Source: JAWKXU01 sp020446465 (GTDB taxonomy: Bacteria; Pseudomonadota; Alphaproteobacteria; Sphingomonadales; Sphingomonadaceae). From it: DNA of 64,000 nt. The position numbers were made by a program, and so were the translations under genes. This document shows positions 26,645 to 34,465 of the stretch, in pieces (within the stretch, counting starts at the first letter, position 1; each line of letters begins with the position of its first letter). The notes below the pieces were generated by a model. It was not told the DNA's origin, ran no database searches, and worked only from the letters and a program-made list of their open reading frames with translations. The stretch lies in the NCBI GenBank assembly GCA_041396845.1, contig JAWKXU010000004.1, positions 372,001 to 436,000 of the forward strand. The letters run 5' to 3'.

Positions 26645-27551
26645 GAACAGAGACAATCTTTCCGCCCTTGCCAAACCGCGGATCGGGAATACTGCCCCAA
26701 GTGTCCAGCACTTCGGGTTTGGGTTCAAGCTCGCGCGGCTCGCGGCCACCAACTTCGGCGATTTCTTCCATTCCGAACGAATACTCCGTCGTCATTCCGT
26801 CGGGATCGAGGAAATAGATGAAAATGCTGGTGGACGGAAGATGCCGGCCGGGGCCGAACACAATTGGCACGTTGGCTTTCTTCATGCGGTTCATAGCTTG
26901 GCCGACATCGTCAATGTCCGTCACCATGAAATTGAAGTGATTAAGCCCATCGTCCGGACCTTCGAGCAAGGCAAATGTGTGATGCAGCACATTGGGCCAT
27001 GCCCGCAGGAACGCGATGCGGCCCGGCACGTGGTCCGAAATGGCAAAGCCAAGCTGTTCCACCCAGAACTTGTGCGCATCGGCGTAGGATTTGCAGTTCA
27101 GCACCACATGCCCCAGCCGCGCAATTTTGGCGACTGTGTGCCTGTAAGGTTCGCTCGCCACGGCCTGCCCGACGAAGAAATCGACTGTCAGCCCTGTATC
27201 CGGGTTGGCAAAAGTAAAACTGCGGGCGACCATGCGTTGAGCATTGGCTTGCGCATCGCGCATTTGCGGCGCGAAACCCAACCCTTCGACATGGGCAAAG
27301 GCCTTGTCCAGTTCCGCATCGCTTTCAAGCTCGAAACCCACCGCCTTAAGGCCCGCATCGGTGCCTTTCGTCAGAATGAGGTCATAAGGCTTGTCGCTGC
27401 AGCGCAGCCAGACTTCGCCATCGGGCGAGGCTGCGCGCTGCAAGCCGACCGATTCTTCATAAAAGGCGGCGGATACATCGAGGTCTGTCACTTGCAGGTG
27501 CGCATAGCCCAGCCTGCTGTAGCGGATCGGATGGTTTGTCTGTTCAGTCAT
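26637..27551 (-). CDS. Type I extradiol ring-cleavage dioxygenase (catechol 2,3-dioxygenase superfamily)
   Basis: A 304-residue two-domain vicinal-oxygen-chelate enzyme. Fe(II) ligands are visible as His148 (RLGHVVL), His205 (LNHFNFMV) and Glu256 (TTEYSFGM). GGAGG lies six bases before the ATG. It is cotranscribed with ring-dioxygenase subunits, so the substrate is the catechol they generate. Together with the class II aldolase-fold gene, a carboxylated catechol such as 2,3-dihydroxy-p-cumate is likely (CmtC role, inference). Confidence 0.88.
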   Translation of the reverse strand: MTEQTNHPIRYSRLGYAHLQVTDLDVSAAFYEESVGLQRAASPDGEVWLRCSDKPYDLILTKGTDAGLKAVGFELESDAELDKAFAHVEGLGFAPQMRDAQANAQRMVARSFTFANPDTGLTVDFFVGQAVASEPYRHTVAKIARLGHVVLNCKSYADAHKFWVEQLGFAISDHVPGRIAFLRAWPNVLHHTFALLEGPDDGLNHFNFMVTDIDDVGQAMNRMKKANVPIVFGPGRHLPSTSIFIYFLDPDGMTTEYSFGMEEIAEVGGREPRELEPKPEVLDTWGSIPDPRFGKGGKIVSVHG

Positions 27552-27567
27552 ATTGAACCTCCATCAC

Positions 27568-28086
27568 TTAAAGCAAGATCGAGATGCGCGCATGGGGGCG
27601 CAACGCCTCCATGTCGAGAACGCACGTCTTTTTCTGGATTTTCAGTTGCCCGTCGCGCTCAACCAGTTCGTGCAAATAGTGCCCGACAAACAGGTCGTGT
27701 GTGATATCCTTCGCGCGGCTGACGATAAACGATGCCCGTGAATGGATGATGTCTCCATCCCTGTGCGCGCGAACATTCGTTACCAGATGGCGCAGCTTGG
27801 AACGTGGATGTTCGCTGTGCGCCCCGATCTTGCCCAGACGAACGATACGCTCACGAAGGCGGACATGATCGTCCACGATATAGAACAGGGACGTTTCGGG
27901 ATCAGCCGTATCGCCATCCACATCGCTTGGCGGGACATAATAGTGCGCGTCTTCCGTAAAGAGCGCGAACCATTCTTCCAGTTGCCAGCGATCGATCAGG
28001 TCGGCTTCATGATACAACAGATCTTCGACGCGCAGGCGCAAGAGGAGTGCATCGTCTAGCTTGCGGTCCATTGTGCTCGTGGTCAT
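27568..28086 (-). CDS. Aromatic-ring-hydroxylating dioxygenase, beta subunit
   Basis: A 172-residue NTF2-like small subunit: LRLRVEDLLYHEADLIDRWQLEEWFALFTEDAHYYVPPSD and SRASFIVSR followed by LFVGHYLHELVERDGQLKIQKKTCVLD fit the family. It has no catalytic residues and stabilises the alpha3beta3 oxygenase. The ATG at 28086 overlaps the alpha stop (ATGA), giving stoichiometric translation. An upstream in-frame start at 28116 would lie within the alpha gene. Confidence 0.9.
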   Translation of the reverse strand: MTTSTMDRKLDDALLLRLRVEDLLYHEADLIDRWQLEEWFALFTEDAHYYVPPSDVDGDTADPETSLFYIVDDHVRLRERIVRLGKIGAHSEHPRSKLRHLVTNVRAHRDGDIIHSRASFIVSRAKDITHDLFVGHYLHELVERDGQLKIQKKTCVLDMEALRPHARISILL

Positions 28087-29345
28087 GCTCCATACTCCGA
28101 AAGACGGCGATCCCATTCAACCCAGAAGGCGCGCATTTGCGCCTCATCATCGAAGGACGGCACACCTTCGCGCGCCATGCCTTTTGAAATATCGTTGTAT
28201 TGGGCATCGCCGCCAACGGCGTAACCCTGCTGACATTTTTCGATCGCTTCCACATCGTCCGGCGTTGCAAAACCACCCGGCCCGAGAAACTCGGTGAAGT
28301 TGTAAAGGCGGAACTTTCGCCGCCATTCACTTTCACCCACCGGCGCAATCGCCCAGGCGTTGATTTCCATGTAGTCCGGTGCAGTGGGGAAAAAGGTGCG
28401 AACGGTAACGGCCATCACATCGTTAATCACGAGATTGGGAAAGATCACCATGTTGCGGCTCTTCTTGGCAATCCGTTGCGCACGATCAGCGCCCAGCCGG
28501 CTTTCCAGCTCGTTGTAAACGCCGTCGATTTCCTTCTTTCCTTCCTCGCCCCACAGCGGCACCCAATTGGCGACCGGCCGACCCCAGGGCGCGGTATATT
28601 CCACCATCGCATGACCATGGCCGAGGTCGATAGCTTCGCCTTTCAGCGGATCGACGCCCAGTGCGCCCTTGGTATTGCCGAGATATTCCAGATACGTGGA
28701 GTGGTTACAGGCAGCGTGATACCCGTCGAAACTGTTTTCAGCGAGCAGCTTCCAGTTACCGCGAATGGCATATTCCTGCGTACCGCCAATAATTTCCATG
28801 CCTTGCGGGCTTTGTTCGCTCAGCAGGTTCAGAATATCGCCTGCATCCGCAAGATACGTTGCAAGGTCTTCGCCATCCTTCGCAAAACTGATGAAAAAGA
28901 AATCCCCGAACCGCTCCATCCGCGGAACGTGGACCATCTGTTTTTGCGGATCGGTCTTGAACCCCTTGGGATAGCCGGAGGAACCCGGCAGCGTCATCAG
29001 GTGCCCATCGGACCCGAAAGTCCAGCCATGATACATGCACATGAAAGCGCGCGACTTGCCGTGGCGTTCGCGGCAAACCAGCGCACCGCGATGCGGGCAG
29101 GCGTTGAGCAAGGCGTTATATTCACCATCCTTGTCCCGCGTGAAGAGAACAGGCCGACGCGCGACAGTGCGGGTAAGGAACGAGCCAGGCTCAGGCAGCT
29201 CCGATGCGTGGCCAAGATAAAGCCAGCAATTATCAAATATCGCCTTGTATTCAGCCTCGAATACGCCGCGGTCGGTAAAGGCGCGACGCGGGACAAGAAA
29301 GCGCGCTGCATCCTTGTCATTTATAATTCCGGTTTCCACTCCCAT
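28083..29345 (-). CDS. Rieske aromatic-ring dioxygenase, alpha (large) subunit
   Basis: A 420-residue oxygenase. The Rieske [2Fe-2S] site is CPHRG (Cys83, His85) and CMYHGW (Cys103, His106). The mononuclear iron site is DGYH-x4-H (His210, His215) with a downstream Asp near INDVMAV. It inserts both atoms of O2 into an arene to give a cis-dihydrodiol. Length and motifs fit benzoate/p-cumate-type large subunits. It heads a seven-gene operon ending with TetR, and faces the divergent hydratase operon. No Rieske ferredoxin or dedicated reductase gene lies in the operon. The p-cumate substrate is inferred from the downstream genes. Confidence 0.88.
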   Translation of the reverse strand: MGVETGIINDKDAARFLVPRRAFTDRGVFEAEYKAIFDNCWLYLGHASELPEPGSFLTRTVARRPVLFTRDKDGEYNALLNACPHRGALVCRERHGKSRAFMCMYHGWTFGSDGHLMTLPGSSGYPKGFKTDPQKQMVHVPRMERFGDFFFISFAKDGEDLATYLADAGDILNLLSEQSPQGMEIIGGTQEYAIRGNWKLLAENSFDGYHAACNHSTYLEYLGNTKGALGVDPLKGEAIDLGHGHAMVEYTAPWGRPVANWVPLWGEEGKKEIDGVYNELESRLGADRAQRIAKKSRNMVIFPNLVINDVMAVTVRTFFPTAPDYMEINAWAIAPVGESEWRRKFRLYNFTEFLGPGGFATPDDVEAIEKCQQGYAVGGDAQYNDISKGMAREGVPSFDDEAQMRAFWVEWDRRLSEYGA

Positions 29346-29473
29346 TGCATCATCCTCTGGACAGTGTTGTAAGTTATGAATCGGTCTTGAAAGATACCGT
29401 GCGCCTGCTATGTAAGTTCACGAAGGCGGGCCTGTCAACCATTTTAGGCTCACGGCCGAGGGAGAGTTTTTTG
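29346..29473. promoter_or_regulatory. Divergent promoter region of the two meta-cleavage operons
   Basis: 128 bases separate the dioxygenase alpha start from the hydratase start. The direct repeat TGTAAGTT occurs at 29368-29375 and 29411-29418, 43 bases (about four helical turns) apart, and could bind one regulator. CGGTCTTGAAAGATACCG forms a loose dyad between them. No clear -35/-10 pair was assigned. Confidence 0.4.
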
Positions 29474-30271
29474 ATGACGCAAACCAGTGCGGTAAATGCC
29501 GAGGCGCTCGCCCGGCGGCTTCGCGACGCTTATAGCGGAAAGACCGTTCAACCGTTGCGCGACGGGCTGGACCCGCTCGATGCTGAGGGCGCCTATGCAG
29601 TGCAAGGCGTCAACACGCGTTACTGGGTCGATCAGGGGCGGCGTATAGTTGGGCGCAAGGCTGGCCTGACCGCGAAAGCAGTGCAGGACCAGCTTGGCGT
29701 GGACCAGCCCGATTTCGGCACCCTGTTTGACGACATGGAAGTAAAGGACGGAGGTTCCCTCTCCCCTACCCGCTGCATCCAACCCAAGGTGGAAGCGGAA
29801 ATCGCCTTTGTCCTGGCGGCAGATTTGCCGAACGCTGAAACAACGGCGCAAGATGTCGCAGCGGCGGTGGCCACCGTTCATGCCGCGATCGAGATTGTCG
29901 ATAGCCGCATTGCAGACTGGAAGATCACATTTGCCGATACCGTTGCGGACAATGGTTCATCCGCATTCTTCGTCCTTGCCGCTGATGGCAAACCGCTTGC
30001 CGGGCTGGACCTCGAAGGCGCAGCGATGACCATGCAGATAAACGGCGAAACAAAGTCAACCGGCGTTGGTGCGGCCGCGCTTGGCAACCCGCTCAATGCT
30101 GCGGCGTGGCTGGCCCGAACGCTGGCGGCAGCAGGCGATCCGCTGAAAAAGGGCGACATTCTTCTGGCCGGTGCGCTTGGCCCGATGGTGGCGCTGTCGC
30201 CGGATGAAAAAGTCCATGCCATTATCGAAGGCATTGGCGAATGCAGTTTCGTTTACGGAGACGCGCCATGA
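29474..30271 (+). CDS. 2-hydroxypenta-2,4-dienoate hydratase
   Basis: A 265-residue member of the FAA hydrolase-like hydratase family (MhpD/DmpE/CmtF). GRKAGLTAKAVQDQLGVDQPDFGTLFDDM and KVEAEIAFVLAADLP, with AIEIVDSRIADWKITFADTVADNGSS, are the family's metal and substrate motifs. The ATG at 29474 has GAGGGAGAG upstream; the longer frame from 29345 is rejected because it would run through the whole promoter region. It converts the dienoate to 4-hydroxy-2-oxovalerate, first gene of the rightward lower-pathway operon. Confidence 0.92.
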   Translation: MTQTSAVNAEALARRLRDAYSGKTVQPLRDGLDPLDAEGAYAVQGVNTRYWVDQGRRIVGRKAGLTAKAVQDQLGVDQPDFGTLFDDMEVKDGGSLSPTRCIQPKVEAEIAFVLAADLPNAETTAQDVAAAVATVHAAIEIVDSRIADWKITFADTVADNGSSAFFVLAADGKPLAGLDLEGAAMTMQINGETKSTGVGAAALGNPLNAAAWLARTLAAAGDPLKKGDILLAGALGPMVALSPDEKVHAIIEGIGECSFVYGDAP

Positions 30272-31221
30272 AGAAAACCAAAGTCGCGATTATCGGATCG
30301 GGTAATATCGGCACTGACCTGATGATAAAGGTCATGCGCTTGTCCGATGTGCTGGAAATGGGCGCTATGGTTGGGATCGACCCTGCCAGCGACGGGCTTG
30401 CAAGGGCCGAACGGCTGGGCATCCCGACAACGGCAGACGGGATCGACGGGTTGCTGACCATGCCGGAATTTGCCGACATCGAAATCGTGTTCGATGCGAC
30501 AAGCGCCGGTGCACACAAACACCATAGCGAGCTGGTGCTGGCCGCAGGAAAGCGCATGGTCGATCTGACCCCGGCGGCTATCGGGCCTTACACGGTCCCA
30601 CCCGTCAACGGTGATGCCAATCTCGATGCGCCCAATGTCAACATGGTGACGTGCGGCGGGCAGGCAACGATCCCCATCGTCCATGCCGTAAACCGCGTGG
30701 CCAGGGTAATCTATGGGGAAATCGTCGCCTCCATTTCGAGCAAGAGCGCAGGCCCTGGCACGCGCGCCAATATCGACGAGTTTACCGAGACAACCAGTCA
30801 GGCGATCATGGATGTTGGCGGTGCACAGCGTGGCAAGGCAGTCATCATCCTGAACCCTGCCGAACCGCCCCTGATCATGCGCGACACCGTCTATTGCCTG
30901 TGCGAGGAGGCCGATCAGGACGCTATCCGCCAGAGCATTGAGGACATGGTGGCAGAAGTGCAGACTTACGTGCCGGGCTATCGCCTGAAACAGCAGGTGC
31001 AATTCGAACATATCGGTTCGAACAAGCCGCTTCGCATCCCTGAAATGAACGATGGCAAGGGGGGCGAGTTTACCGGCCTCAAGGTCAGCGTGTTTCTGGA
31101 GGTGGAAGGCGCGGCGCACTACCTGCCTGCCTATGCCGGGAACCTCGACATCATGACCTCGGCCGCCATGAAAACGGCGGAGAAGATCGCGCTTCGTATG
31201 CATGAAGGAGCAACAGCATGA
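30268..31221 (+). CDS. Acetaldehyde dehydrogenase (acylating)
   Basis: A 317-residue MhpF/DmpF-type enzyme. GSGNIGTDLM is the NAD-binding turn and Cys129 in NMVTCGGQATIP is the catalytic thiol. It turns acetaldehyde, NAD and CoA into acetyl-CoA and normally forms a channelled complex with the aldolase encoded next. Its ATG overlaps the hydratase stop (ATGA), and its own stop overlaps the aldolase ATG in the same way. All residues expected of the family are present. Confidence 0.94.
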   Translation: MKKTKVAIIGSGNIGTDLMIKVMRLSDVLEMGAMVGIDPASDGLARAERLGIPTTADGIDGLLTMPEFADIEIVFDATSAGAHKHHSELVLAAGKRMVDLTPAAIGPYTVPPVNGDANLDAPNVNMVTCGGQATIPIVHAVNRVARVIYGEIVASISSKSAGPGTRANIDEFTETTSQAIMDVGGAQRGKAVIILNPAEPPLIMRDTVYCLCEEADQDAIRQSIEDMVAEVQTYVPGYRLKQQVQFEHIGSNKPLRIPEMNDGKGGEFTGLKVSVFLEVEGAAHYLPAYAGNLDIMTSAAMKTAEKIALRMHEGATA

Positions 31222-32252
31222 GCTTCGATCCCTCCAGCCAGAAAATCTACATCCAGGACGTTACCTTGCGCGACGGGATGCACGCAGTCCGCCACCAGTA
31301 CGGGCTGGATCATGTGCAGGCGATTGCAAAGGCACTGGATGCCGCGAAAGTCGATGCGATCGAGGTCGCGCATGGCGACGGGTTGCAGGGCAGTTCGTTC
31401 AACTACGGCTTCGGCGCCCATACGGGCTGGGACTGGATTGCCGCGGTGGCCGACGTGCTGGAAAACGCCGTGCTGACCACGCTGCTGTTGCCCGGCATCG
31501 GCACCGTGCATGATCTCAAGCGCGCCTATGATCTGGGTGTGCGTTCGGTCCGCATTGCGACGCATTGCACGGAAGCAGACGTTTCCAAACAGCATATCGA
31601 AGCCGCCCGTAACCTTGGCATGGATGTGTCCGGCTTTCTGATGATGAGCCACATGACCGATCCTGAAACGCTGGCCGGTCAGGCCAAATTGATGGAAGAT
31701 TACGGCTCTCACTGCGTCTATGTGACAGACAGCGGCGGGGCCATGAACATGGATGAATATGCCGCCAGGTTGCAGGCTTATGACCGCGTGCTGAAACCGG
31801 AAACGCAGCGCGGAGTCCACGCGCACCACAACCTCAGCCTTGGCGTCGCCAATTCCATTGTCGCGGTGCAGAATGGCGCCGTGCGCGTCGATGCCAGCCT
31901 CGCCGGTATGGGCGCAGGGGCAGGCAACGCCCCGCTCGAAGTGTTCATCGCGGCGGCAGATCGTTATGGCTGGAACCACGGCTGCGATCTTTACGCCCTG
32001 ATGGATGCGGCAGAAGACCTTGTGCGCCCGCTACAGGACCGGCCTGTGCGTGTGGACCGCGAAACACTGACTCTGGGCTATGCGGGCGTCTATTCCAGCT
32101 TCCTGCGCCACGCGGAAAAGGCCAGTGCAGACTATGGCGTGGACACACGCGCCATTCTGGCAGAGGTCGGTCGCCGCAAGATGGTTGGCGGGCAGGAAGA
32201 CATGATCGTCGATATCGCACTCGACCTCGCCGGAGCGAAGGACAATGGCTGA
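31218..32252 (+). CDS. 4-hydroxy-2-oxovalerate aldolase
   Basis: A 344-residue DmpG/MhpE-type aldolase of the DRE-TIM superfamily. DVTLRDGMHAVRHQY and the metal-binding HAHHNLSLG are intact, as is VDASLAGMGAGAGNAP. It splits 4-hydroxy-2-oxovalerate into pyruvate and acetaldehyde, passing the latter to the preceding dehydrogenase. GAAGGAG lies upstream of the ATG. The end overlaps the next gene by eight bases. Confidence 0.94.
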   Translation: MSFDPSSQKIYIQDVTLRDGMHAVRHQYGLDHVQAIAKALDAAKVDAIEVAHGDGLQGSSFNYGFGAHTGWDWIAAVADVLENAVLTTLLLPGIGTVHDLKRAYDLGVRSVRIATHCTEADVSKQHIEAARNLGMDVSGFLMMSHMTDPETLAGQAKLMEDYGSHCVYVTDSGGAMNMDEYAARLQAYDRVLKPETQRGVHAHHNLSLGVANSIVAVQNGAVRVDASLAGMGAGAGNAPLEVFIAAADRYGWNHGCDLYALMDAAEDLVRPLQDRPVRVDRETLTLGYAGVYSSFLRHAEKASADYGVDTRAILAEVGRRKMVGGQEDMIVDIALDLAGAKDNG

Positions 32253-32907
32253 AGCCAGCGCAGAACAGCAAGCACTTGTCCAGCAGGCTGCGGCAGCACT
32301 GGCAAACGGCGGGCTGGTCCATGCCTATGGCCATGTTTCAATGCGGCTGGACGCGGAACATTTCCTTGTCTGCGCGCCGCAGCCGCTGGCCTGCGTGGGC
32401 GATACACCGGGAACCGTGTGCCGCGTCAATGCAGACTTGCCGCAGGGCGTTTTGGGTGAAGTCCGCATCCACCGGGAGATTTACCGCAATCGACCCGGCA
32501 TCGGTGCCGTTGCCCGCGTGATGCCCCCGGCGCTGATGGCGCTGTCCACTCAAGGGATCGTCCCCACGCCGCGCCACGGGATCGGAGCCTATTTCGATGA
32601 CGTTCCGCTCTGGCCGGACCCGCGCTTGCTGCGCGATGACGCCGCCGCACGGGAACTTGTTGCCACGATGGGCGAATCGCCAGCCATTGTCATGCGCGGC
32701 AATGGCGCGGTGGTGGCAGGCGAGACGGTCCAGCAGGCTGTGACACTGGCATGGTTTCTCGAAGATGCCGCCCGGATTGAACGCGATGTGCGCGCCATGG
32801 GTTTTGCGCCCGACAGCGGCTTGCTCAACACAGAAGAAGTCACCGCACGGCAGGTCTGGGCGGGCGGTGTGGCCGAACGCATGTGGACATGGTTGACCCG
32901 ACTCTGA
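32245..32907 (+). CDS. Class II aldolase/adducin-fold protein, probable CmtD-type ring-fission-product decarboxylase with altered metal site
   Basis: A 220-residue class II aldolase/adducin-family protein. HAYGHVSMRLDAEHFLV and GEVRIHREIYRNRPGIGAV are the family's first motifs, and the Glu of GEVRIH is kept. In fuculose-phosphate aldolase the zinc ligands lie in VVHNH and NHG; here the aligned segments are VARVM and GNG, so all three His are replaced (Arg, Met, Asn). In the p-cumate pathway a member of this family, CmtD, decarboxylates the carboxylated meta-cleavage product before hydrolysis. Its place after the aldolase gene supports that role, but the loss of metal ligands makes the mechanism open. 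It is the last gene of the rightward operon. Confidence 0.7.
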   Translation: MAEASAEQQALVQQAAAALANGGLVHAYGHVSMRLDAEHFLVCAPQPLACVGDTPGTVCRVNADLPQGVLGEVRIHREIYRNRPGIGAVARVMPPALMALSTQGIVPTPRHGIGAYFDDVPLWPDPRLLRDDAAARELVATMGESPAIVMRGNGAVVAGETVQQAVTLAWFLEDAARIERDVRAMGFAPDSGLLNTEEVTARQVWAGGVAERMWTWLTRL

Positions 32908-32926
32908 CAAAGCTGTAAAGTCCGAA

Positions 32927-32945
32927 TACGTATTCGATATACGCA
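32927..32945. promoter_or_regulatory. 19-bp palindromic operator, copy 4 (degenerate)
   Basis: TACGTATTCGATATACGCA has the same 8-3-8 layout as copy 1, with a perfect right arm TATACGCA and six of eight matches in the left arm. It lies 68 bases before the P450 start, in the gap after the class II aldolase-fold gene. Confidence 0.45.
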
Positions 32946-33013
32946 AAATATATTTGTAACTTCATATTCGGCAGAACCCCGCAAACGGGGTCAGCAAAAA
33001 GAGGATGGCGACC

Positions 33014-34243
33014 ATGGCAACCCTTGCGGCAAAGCCTGAACTTGATGTGTCCCGTGCGGAACTCTGGAAAGCCAACAGCTGGCGCCCATTGTTTGAAAAA
33101 CTGCGGTCGGATGACCCTGTCAGTTACTGCCCGGACAGTTTCTTCGGCCCTTACTGGTCGATCACCCGTTACGACGATGTAATTGCCGTCGAATCCGATG
33201 CAGAGACGTTTTCGTCATCCTGGGAACATGGCGGGATCGTGATTTTCGACATGCAGGATACTGGCGTCCAGTTACGGATGTTCATTGCCATGGACGAGCC
33301 GGAGCACACCGAAAAGCGCAAGGCCATTGCCCCTGCCGTCGCTCCGACCCAGATCCAGAAACTCGCCGGAGCATTGCGTCAGCGCACCGCCGAAGTGCTG
33401 GATTCCCTGCCTGTGGGTAAAGAATTCGACTGGGTGCATAGTGTTTCCATTCCGTTGACCACGGCAATGATTGCGACGTTGTTCGATTTCCCGTGGGAAG
33501 AACGGCACAAACTGCCCGTCTGGTCAGACTGGGCGGCCAAGATCGACATTGGTCCCGATCCGCAGCTCAATGCTGAACGCGAACGTCATGTTTTTGAAAT
33601 GGCCTCGCGATTCAAGGAAATCTATGACGAGCGCCGCGCCGCACCACCCAAGGGCGACCTGCTGTCGATGATGGCGCATTCGGAATACTATGGCGATATG
33701 GACGAACAGCGTTTCATCGGCGCCATCGCCCTTCTGCTGGTGGGCGGCAACGATACGACACGGAATTCCATGTCTGGCCTGATCGACCAGATCAATCGGT
33801 TCCCCGATGCCTGGGCCAAGGTCAAAGCCGATCCAGAAAAGCTCGCCTCTGGCGCGGCAACGGAGACCATTCGCCTGCAGACGCCCATTGCCCACATGCG
33901 CAGAACCGCAACGCGCGATGTGGAATTCAAGGGAAAGCAGATCAGGAAAGGTGACAAGGTTGTGCTGTGGTATAACTCGGCCAACCGTGACGAAAGCGTC
34001 TTTCCCGATGCTGACCGCTGGAATCCGGAGCGCGAAAATGCCCGCCGTCACTTGTCATTCGGTTATGGCATTCACCGCTGCCTTGGCGCGCGCCTGGCGG
34101 AGTTACAGGTTGCGACACTGATCGAAGAAATGGCGAAACGGGATATGGAAGTGAAGATCGCAGGTGAACCGGAACGCCTGGCATCCTGTTTCACCAATGG
34201 CTTTGAACACCTCAATGTCATTATGAGCCGCACCGATGTCTGA
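33014..34243 (+). CDS. Cytochrome P450, CYP153-like
   Basis: A 409-residue soluble P450. The I-helix LLLVGGNDTTRNSMSG and the heme loop SFGYGIHRCLGARLAELQ (Cys near residue 356) match CYP153 enzymes, as do FFGPYWSITRYDDV and AMDEPEH. The ExxR motif is ETIR. CYP153 members hydroxylate terminal carbons of alkanes, alkyl side chains and terpenes. AAAGAGG abuts the ATG at 33005 but lies nine bases before the ATG at 33014, which is preferred. It overlaps a rubredoxin gene by eight bases; the usual CYP153 partner is a ferredoxin, so the electron partner is uncertain. Confidence 0.88.
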   Translation: MATLAAKPELDVSRAELWKANSWRPLFEKLRSDDPVSYCPDSFFGPYWSITRYDDVIAVESDAETFSSSWEHGGIVIFDMQDTGVQLRMFIAMDEPEHTEKRKAIAPAVAPTQIQKLAGALRQRTAEVLDSLPVGKEFDWVHSVSIPLTTAMIATLFDFPWEERHKLPVWSDWAAKIDIGPDPQLNAERERHVFEMASRFKEIYDERRAAPPKGDLLSMMAHSEYYGDMDEQRFIGAIALLLVGGNDTTRNSMSGLIDQINRFPDAWAKVKADPEKLASGAATETIRLQTPIAHMRRTATRDVEFKGKQIRKGDKVVLWYNSANRDESVFPDADRWNPERENARRHLSFGYGIHRCLGARLAELQVATLIEEMAKRDMEVKIAGEPERLASCFTNGFEHLNVIMSRTDV

Positions 34244-34415
34244 GCCGTTTCGCCGTTACAAGTGCCTGAACTGCGGCTACATCTACGATGAAGCCGAAGG
34301 CTGGCCGGAAGATGGGATCGCGCCCGGCACACGCTGGGCTGACATTCCGGAAGACTGGATTTGCCCGGAATGCGGCTCTGAAAAACGCGACTTCGACATG
34401 ATCGACTGGGAATGA
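34236..34415 (+). CDS. Rubredoxin
   Basis: A 59-residue protein with two Cys-x2-Cys knuckles, CLNCGYIYDEAEGWPEDGIAPGT-type first half (Cys10, Cys13) and WICPECGSEKRDF (Cys43, Cys46), and the acidic C-terminus MIDWE. It binds one iron and shuttles electrons, usually from rubredoxin reductase to AlkB-type hydroxylases. Its ATG lies eight bases inside the P450 gene, so translation is coupled. The gene is short and easily missed by length cut-offs. It could feed the AlkB-like enzyme at 59-60 kb, the XylM-like enzyme or, less usually, the P450. Confidence 0.93.
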   Translation: MSEPFRRYKCLNCGYIYDEAEGWPEDGIAPGTRWADIPEDWICPECGSEKRDFDMIDWE

Positions 34416-34421
34416 ACGGAA

Positions 34422-34443
34422 AGGGCCGCCATATGGCGGCCCT
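34422..34443. terminator. 22-bp perfect palindrome, bidirectional terminator
   Basis: AGGGCCGCCAT followed by its exact reverse complement lies between the convergent rubredoxin and acyl-CoA dehydrogenase genes, with AAA/CTTTCC-type flanks. It would form a very stable hairpin in transcripts from either side. Confidence 0.75.
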
Positions 34444-34465
34444 GACCTTTCCCGATCAGAGCGCG

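Noticed and set aside
26457..27704. 415-codon frame antisense to the extradiol dioxygenase and SDR genes
   Set aside because: Both minus-strand genes have full active sites and coupled starts; the antisense product has no recognisable feature.
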